A program made the position numbers and the translations under genes. DNA of 38,121 bases from Holosporales bacterium (GTDB lineage: Bacteria; Pseudomonadota; Alphaproteobacteria; Caedimonadales; UBA9215): contig DOCA01000090.1 of NCBI GenBank assembly GCA_003503995.1, forward strand, positions 1 through 38,121, written 5' to 3'. Positions 34,046-38,121 of this stretch are shown here, one piece after another (position 1 is the stretch's first letter; the number at the start of each line of letters is the position of its first letter). The notes under the pieces were generated by a model. It was given only the letters and a program-made list of their open reading frames with translations, was not told the origin of the DNA and did no database searches.

Positions 34046-34325
34046 AATGCTTTCTCAAACAACTCCCAATAATACCCCCTACCGCAAAGCAAGAACGCGA
34101 ACGTTGATTCAGCTGGGGGGGCTTATTGAGAAATCCGGCCTTTTGGAAAACTTTGATATTGTCATTGGTGATAACCTCCAAACTGACCTTGAGAAAAAAG
34201 ACCAGGTGTTTGCTCTCCTTGGGGGACTTTTAGAACTCAATGACATGATGACTCAAGGAGAATACCCCCTTGCCCTCCTTTCGCAAAAAGGGGCAAAGTC
34301 CTTCCACGCGGATAAGGAAAAATGA
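34017..34325 (+). CDS. traD: TraD (Ti-type) conjugal transfer protein
   Basis: A 102-residue product from ATG 34017, or 92 residues from ATG 34047. The core RKARTRTLIQLGGLIEKSGLL matches the TraD(Ti) family signature (R..DTR.KI.LGGL..KAGL), and VFALLGGLLEL follows, also typical. In agrobacterial plasmids TraD works with TraC and TraA at oriT. This protein is unrelated to the F-type TraD at 21046-22749 despite the shared name. Confidence 0.82.
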   Translation: MAKVEQQKYKMLSQTTPNNTPYRKARTRTLIQLGGLIEKSGLLENFDIVIGDNLQTDLEKKDQVFALLGGLLELNDMMTQGEYPLALLSQKGAKSFHADKEK

Positions 34326-34356
34326 GAGAGAAGAATTTTTATAAAAGGTTTAAAAA

Positions 34357-34578
34357 ATGACAACCCAAATTCCTGACACTGACCTTAAAGCTCTGCGCAA
34401 AAAACTTGGGTTAACACAAAGAGAATTTGCAGAAAAATATTATATGGAGATTGAAACATTAAAAAGCTGGGAACAAGGAAAAAGATCCCCTACCGATGCG
34501 GTTAAATTACTATTATTCTTAATAGAAAATATGCCGTTAGATATAGAAAAAACACTAGAAAAGTACAACATTTCTTAG
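34357..34578 (+). CDS. XRE-family helix-turn-helix regulator
   Basis: A 73-residue product made almost entirely of one helix-turn-helix domain: LKALRKKLGLTQREFAEKY, then METIETLKSWEQGKRSPT-like recognition region (here YMEIETLKSWEQGKRSP), then VKLLLFLIENMP. Such small proteins act as repressors or as HigA-type antitoxins, but no toxin gene is adjacent. AAAAGG lies ~10 bases before ATG. A palindrome inside the next promoter (34599-34609) is a likely target. Confidence 0.85.
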   Translation: MTTQIPDTDLKALRKKLGLTQREFAEKYYMEIETLKSWEQGKRSPTDAVKLLLFLIENMPLDIEKTLEKYNIS

Positions 34579-34586
34579 TTTCCCCC

Positions 34587-34615
34587 TTGACTAAAAGGGG
34601 ACAATGTCCTACTAT
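34587..34615 (+). promoter_or_regulatory. promoter with palindromic operator in the spacer
   Basis: TTGACT (34587-34592), 17 bases, TACTAT (34610-34615). The spacer contains the palindrome GGACA-A-TGTCC (34599-34609), well placed for repression of the downstream gene at 34664, probably by the XRE protein encoded just upstream. A second small hairpin, GAGC-GATAGT-GCTC, lies in the leader. Confidence 0.6.
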
Positions 34616-34663
34616 ATAAATATGAAAGAGCGATAGTGCTCGTATTTAAATAGGAAGAAAAAA

Positions 34664-34921
34664 ATGTCATTTAACTCAGAAAAACACCTTATGGATTTGA
34701 AATCAGAACTAGCCAGAACGGAAGCAGTTCTTAAATCCCCCGAATATATCAAAAGAGAAAAAGAATATGACTTAAAGCTCGGTATCGCTGTTAAAAGGGA
34801 AGTCGCGGAAAAAGGCTATACAACCATCCAAAACATTGAATCTGAGGAGTCTCTTCATGCTTGCGATCTTCAGGATCAAATATGGGAATTAGAGGCAGAG
34901 CTACGCAGTAATTGTGCATAA
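34664..34921 (+). CDS. small helical protein, unknown function
   Basis: An 85-residue product with AGGAAG upstream of ATG. Almost entirely helical and charged (LMDLKSELARTEAVLKS, LQDQIWELEAELRS), with two Cys near the C-terminus. No family recognised. It lies downstream of the putative XRE-controlled promoter and just before the LPD29-like gene. Confidence 0.55.
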   Translation: MSFNSEKHLMDLKSELARTEAVLKSPEYIKREKEYDLKLGIAVKREVAEKGYTTIQNIESEESLHACDLQDQIWELEAELRSNCA

Positions 34922-34943
34922 TAGGTTATTAGGGAGAAGATCG

Positions 34944-35306
34944 ATGATTTATATTAGTGAAGAGAGCGTTGCAACGATGCGAAAGCTTATTAAGGAAACC
35001 TTCCCAGATTTTAAGTTAAGTGTCACTAGGGTTAACCAAGCCTGCGTCAACGTAACTCTTTTGGAAGGCCCACTTGATTTCGGGATGACTTATTGCCAAA
35101 TAAACCCTTATACATATAAAAAAACTTGGAAAGACAATGGAATCGCACTCAAAATGTTTAATAAAATCATTTCTATAATGAATAGCGTTGAAGAAAAAGT
35201 GAATGTCTTTTTAGACAGTGAGAGTGGTTCAGTACCAAGCTATTTTCAGCACATAGATATAGGAAAATATAACAGTAAATATATTTTAAATAGTGACTAC
35301 TATTAA
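34944..35306 (+). CDS. LPD29-like small protein
   Basis: The start at 34944 has GGGAGAAG upstream; the 10 codons before it overlap the preceding gene and lack a ribosome site. 120 residues. MRKLIKETFPDFKLSVTRV, then VNVTLLEGPLDF resembles the LPD29 domain (pattern alpha-LK..FPG.KFSV, then V.W.DGP) found in polyvalent proteins of conjugative elements and phages and as small free-standing proteins. Function unknown; roles in protecting or modifying the incoming element have been suggested for such domains. Family call by pattern only. Confidence 0.5.
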   Translation: MIYISEESVATMRKLIKETFPDFKLSVTRVNQACVNVTLLEGPLDFGMTYCQINPYTYKKTWKDNGIALKMFNKIISIMNSVEEKVNVFLDSESGSVPSYFQHIDIGKYNSKYILNSDYY

Positions 35307-35326
35307 AAAGTAACATATAAACAAAT

Positions 35327-35389
35327 AAGGGTTCAGGCTTATATTATAAATCAACAGATTCATCATCGAACGAAATAGCCTGAACCCTT
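35327..35389. repeat. 63-base element with perfect 13-base inverted ends
   Basis: AAGGGTTCAGGCT (35327-35339) and AGCCTGAACCCTT (35377-35389) are exact inverted copies around a 37-base A+T-rich centre. It lies between the LPD29-like gene and the PLD gene, ending 21 bases before the PLD start codon. No target duplication or T-run is visible. It may be a terminator stem, a leader structure or a miniature mobile element. Confidence 0.6.
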
Positions 35390-35410
35390 CTAACCGTAAA
35401 GACATTTTTC

Positions 35411-35995
35411 ATGACCAAGCTACAGAAAAGAAAGCATCGAGGTAAAGGCCTGACTTTACCTATAACCAAGACACCCCTTCTCACTCTGATAATCTTTGCC
35501 ATTGGTTTTGGAGCTGGCTACTTTTATTATGAAGATCAATTGCCCGCTGTCTTTTCTTCTGAAACCGAAGCGCCAAAAATCAACATTTGCTTTTCTCCTG
35601 AAGGGCAATGTGAAAAACTGGCCCTCTTTGCCATCAATCAAGCCAAGAAAGAAATATTGGTACAATGCTACTCCTTCACGTCAAAGCCTATCGCTAATGC
35701 TTTAATTGAAGCCTCAAGGCGCGGTGTTTCTGTGAAGGTTCTTTTTGATAGAAGCCAACTCAAAGCCCCCTACTCCCAGATCCATAACCTGACCAAATCA
35801 GGTATCAAAACGAAGGTCGATTATGTCCAAGGAATTGCCCATAACAAGGTCATTATAGTGGATCAGTCCAAGTTGATTAGTGGCAGCTATAATTTTTCAG
35901 CAGCTGCCAATACCAAGAATTCAGAAAATATGTTGGTGCGACACGAGGTCGCTGAATGGAATGTTTCTAACAAAAGAAAGGAGTTGAATGTATAG
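35411..35995 (+). CDS. PLD-family nuclease, coding sequence interrupted by a group II intron
   Basis: Residues 1-175 are genuine: a membrane anchor (~22-41, TPLLTLIIFAIGFGAGYFYY), then a Nuc-type phospholipase D nuclease domain with ACYSFTS-like QCYSFTSKPIANAL and the HKD motif His144-x-Lys146-x4-Asp151 (HNKVIIVDQSKLISGSYNFS), ending at SENML. The exon stops at 35935 after codon 175; the remaining 19 residues (VRHEVAEW...) are intron sequence read through to a chance stop. The rest of the gene should continue beyond the window at 38121. Related enzymes are secreted or periplasmic endonucleases or effectors. Functional only if the intron splices. Confidence 0.85.
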   Translation: MTKLQKRKHRGKGLTLPITKTPLLTLIIFAIGFGAGYFYYEDQLPAVFSSETEAPKINICFSPEGQCEKLALFAINQAKKEILVQCYSFTSKPIANALIEASRRGVSVKVLFDRSQLKAPYSQIHNLTKSGIKTKVDYVQGIAHNKVIIVDQSKLISGSYNFSAAANTKNSENMLVRHEVAEWNVSNKRKELNV

Positions 35996-36173
35996 AAAAA
36001 AAATATGAATAGTTAGAAACCAGTTGTTCCGTCAACTGTCCCCTACTTAAGCGTGCGATGAGGGCAACGTCATGGTGCGAAGCCTTAAGGACAACTGTAA
36101 CCACAACGATGTCTTGTAAAAGATATCAAACTGCCAGCCAACGGCGGTGAGGTGCATGGGATGGTGGTATGGT

Positions 36174-36181
36174 TAACATAT
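36174..36181 (+). other. candidate EBS1 of the group II intron
   Basis: TAACATAT, ~240 bases into the intron, can pair with the last 8 bases of the 5' exon. Position is plausible for the domain I loop that recognises the target. Confidence 0.55.
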
Positions 36182-36564
36182 GTGAATCTTCGTAACTGCC
36201 GTGATTTCTAAGGAGCGAAAGGGCTGATACGCTCTAACCAAAACGGTACCATAGCTTGGATATTGATTTAGCATTGCGATATCACGGACACATAAGCTAT
36301 CGGCAGAAAGAAGGAACCTAACCCATCAATATCTATTCAGAGAAACGTGTAAACTCTGTAGAACTCCTCTTCAAAATTGAAAAGGACAGAAAATCGTGAG
36401 GTTTTCCTATGGTTCTGCAGGGATAGGAGGTTGGAAGAAGCGAATGTCGATTTGTAATGGATCGAATACGATTTTAAATGTTACTCGGCACGAAAGTGAG
36501 CCCACGTCCAACTGGTCTTTAATCGTAAGAAGGTTTGAGGAACCGACATAATGGAGGAAAGCAA

Positions 36565-38013
36565 ATGACAACAATGGCTCTGCCAATGATTGGTGCACCT
36601 TCAGCACGCGCTTCTGCTTGGGAGGACATTCAATGGCCTTCTGTGGAAAAGCATGTAAGACGGCTTCAAATGCGTATTGCGAAGGCCATAAGGTCAGACC
36701 GTGTTGGAAAGGCTAAGGCCTTACAACGTATTCTGACACACTCGTTTTATGGTAAATGTCTTGCTGTTAGACGGGTTGTTCTTAACAAAGGAGCTAAGAC
36801 CTCTGGAGTTGATAAAGTTCTTTGGAGCTCATCGCAACTAAAGATGAAAGGCGCAATGGCGTTGAAACGGAAAGGGTACAAACCTCAACCGCTAAAACGC
36901 ATTTATATCCCAAAGAAAGGAGGTAAATTAAGACCTTTGTCTATCCCCACAATGAAGGATAGAGCGATGCAATCCTTATGGAAGATTGCTCTTGAGCCTA
37001 TTTGTGAAGAGAAGGCAGATCCAAATAGCTATGGGTTTCGACCTAAGCGGAGCACAGCCGATGCCATAAAACAATGCTTTACTGTTCTGTCATGGAAGCG
37101 GTCAGCTCCTTGGATTTTGGAAGGGGATATAAAATCTTGCTTCGATAAGATAAGCCATGACTGGCTTTTAAAGACCATTCCAATGGATAAAACGATCCTA
37201 CGGAAATTCTTAAAGGCCGGATTCATGGAAAATGGCAGTTATTTTCCAACCCTAGATGGAACACCACAAGGGGGAATTATTTCTCCAACTTTAGCCGTAA
37301 TGACTTTGAGCGGCCTTGAAGCAGAATTAAAGAAATGTTTCAAAGCAGGCTCAAAAGTTAATATTGTCTCTTACGCTGATGATTTCATCATTACAGGAAA
37401 GAATCGAGAGATGTTAAAGTCGGAGGTTCAACCTTTTGTGGAAGCCTTCCTGAATAAGAGAGGCCTTGAACTATCACTGGAGAAGACAAATATCTGTCAT
37501 ATCGATGAAGGATTTGATTTTCTAGGATTTAATATCCGAAAGTATAAAGGAACCCTTTTATGCCAACCTTCAAAGGAAAGCATTAAAAGATTCTTGACGG
37601 GTGCCCGCGAAAACATTAAATCTTTGAGAGGATGCAGTGCTGATAAATTGATATTCACCCTGAATCCCAAAATCAGAGGCTGGTGCAATTATTATCGCCA
37701 TGCTTGCTCTTCAAAAGCTTATCAATATATTGACTACCAAATTTATGAGTCTCTTGCTCAATGGATACGAAGGAAACACCCTCATAAAAGCCGCGTCTGG
37801 GCGTTTAAGAAATACTTTAAGTCAGTCGGACAACGTAATTGGGTGTTTAGCGCGCCAATAAAGGTGGATAACGAAACGAAAGTAGTCCACCTACAAAGCG
37901 CCTCGAGTACCAAAATAAAGAGACACATAAAAATAAAAGGTAAAGCTCATCCCTTTGACCCAGAATTTAATGACTATTTTAAAAGACGGATAGGGAATAA
38001 AATAAGAACATGA
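36565..38013 (+). CDS. ltrA: group II intron reverse transcriptase/maturase (LtrA type)
   Basis: ATG 36565 is chosen because GGAGG lies 8 bases upstream; a TTG 10 codons earlier is less likely. 482 residues. RT blocks in order: KGAKTSGVDKVLW, KPQPLKRIYIPKKGGKLRPLSIPTMKDRA (from ~110), SYGFRPKRSTADAI, EGDIKSCFDKI, GTPQGGIISPTLA, and the catalytic YADD at residues 270-273, then LSLEKTNICHIDEGFDFLGF. The maturase X domain follows (NPKIRGWCNYYRH). No HNH endonuclease Cys pairs are seen at the C-terminus, so retrohoming may use replication forks. It splices and mobilises the intron. Confidence 0.96.
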   Translation: MTTMALPMIGAPSARASAWEDIQWPSVEKHVRRLQMRIAKAIRSDRVGKAKALQRILTHSFYGKCLAVRRVVLNKGAKTSGVDKVLWSSSQLKMKGAMALKRKGYKPQPLKRIYIPKKGGKLRPLSIPTMKDRAMQSLWKIALEPICEEKADPNSYGFRPKRSTADAIKQCFTVLSWKRSAPWILEGDIKSCFDKISHDWLLKTIPMDKTILRKFLKAGFMENGSYFPTLDGTPQGGIISPTLAVMTLSGLEAELKKCFKAGSKVNIVSYADDFIITGKNREMLKSEVQPFVEAFLNKRGLELSLEKTNICHIDEGFDFLGFNIRKYKGTLLCQPSKESIKRFLTGARENIKSLRGCSADKLIFTLNPKIRGWCNYYRHACSSKAYQYIDYQIYESLAQWIRRKHPHKSRVWAFKKYFKSVGQRNWVFSAPIKVDNETKVVHLQSASSTKIKRHIKIKGKAHPFDPEFNDYFKRRIGNKIRT

Positions 38014-38045
38014 CTGGGCAGAGATAATCTGCCTTATAAAGGCTT

Positions 38046-38120
38046 GAGCGGAGTGCGGTGAAAGTCGCACGCTCCGTTCTTAGGAGAGGGAAAGACAGAA
38101 ATGTCTTTCTCTTATCCGAC
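38046..38120 (+). ncRNA. domains V and VI of the group II intron
   Basis: Domain V is 34 bases (38046-38079), begins GAGCGG with the catalytic AGC, and has a stem GTGCGGT closed by GAAA and matched by GTCGCAC. Domain VI follows with arms GAAAGAC/GTCTTTC and a likely branch-point A at 38114, 7 bases from the intron end. Confidence 0.93.
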
Positions 38121-38121
38121 T

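Larger units (their letters stand above)
35936..38120 (+). mobile_element. group II intron, complete
   Basis: The 5' end reads GTGCGACAC (consensus GTGYG). The RNA domains I-IV occupy 35936-36564, the RT/maturase gene 36565-38013, and domains V and VI 38046-38120, ending AC (AY rule). Exon bases 35928-35935 (ATATGTTG) pair over 8 bases with TAACATAT at 36174-36181, including one G-U pair, a good IBS1-EBS1 match that fixes the 5' junction. The host gene is the PLD nuclease, interrupted in phase 0. Subclass not assigned. Confidence 0.93.

Noticed and set aside
1..38121. CRISPR arrays, tRNA or rRNA genes
   Set aside because: No regularly spaced repeats with unique spacers, and no tRNA or rRNA-like sequences, were seen on either strand.

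Overview
The window is a conjugative element (plasmid or integrative element; the window alone cannot say which) from an A+T-rich alphaproteobacterium. The best guess is an intracellular Holosporales/Rickettsiales-type host. This is inferred from the gene mix: a complete F-type type IV secretion operon, a Ti-type (MOBQ) TraA relaxase with divergent traC/traD, a DnaA-N-type replication protein, and RelBE, XRE and PLD cargo. The mix recalls the rickettsial RAGE elements. No sequence search was run, so the host assignment is inference.

Layout. (1) 1-1130: 3' end of a replication-type gene, then a roughly 470-base leader with a promoter and strong hairpins. (2) 1131-4557: an unusual accessory block at the head of the tra operon. 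It holds a small secreted-type protein, a TraC-like motor with altered Walker residues, a DUF3310 protein, a small exported protein and a signal-peptide version of the TraB C-terminal domain. (3) 4547-20376: traL-E-K-pilin-B-V-C-W-orf-U-[relBE, opposite strand]-trbC-N-F-H-G, almost every junction overlapping by a few bases. (4) 20382-20963: an opposite-strand membrane protein in the slot where F carries the exclusion genes traS/traT. (5) 21046-23798: traD and two unrecognised genes. (6) 27701-23963, minus strand: a serine recombinase with a possible res-like site, then three poorly known genes. (7) 33496-27833, minus strand: a 1887-residue relaxase-helicase-TOPRIM protein. (8) 33497-33742: hairpin-rich candidate oriT, with Ti-type traC and traD diverging from the relaxase gene. 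(9) 34357-35306: an XRE regulator, its probable operator and two small genes. (10) 35411-end: a PLD-family nuclease gene interrupted after codon 175 by a complete group II intron with its own reverse transcriptase. The intron ends one base before the window does.

How it works together. TraA(Ti) with TraC/TraD(Ti) would process oriT, and TraD(F) would couple the relaxosome to the channel. TraC powers assembly. TraB, TraK and TraV form the envelope-spanning core. TraL, TraE, the pilin, TraW, TraU, TrbC, TraF, TraH, TraN and TraG build the pilus and stabilise mating pairs. RelBE, the recombinase and the regulators would provide maintenance and control. The most unexpected content is the pair of altered TraC and TraB paralogues at the head of the operon, the hairpin-dense leader before them, and the antisense membrane gene at the traS/traT position.
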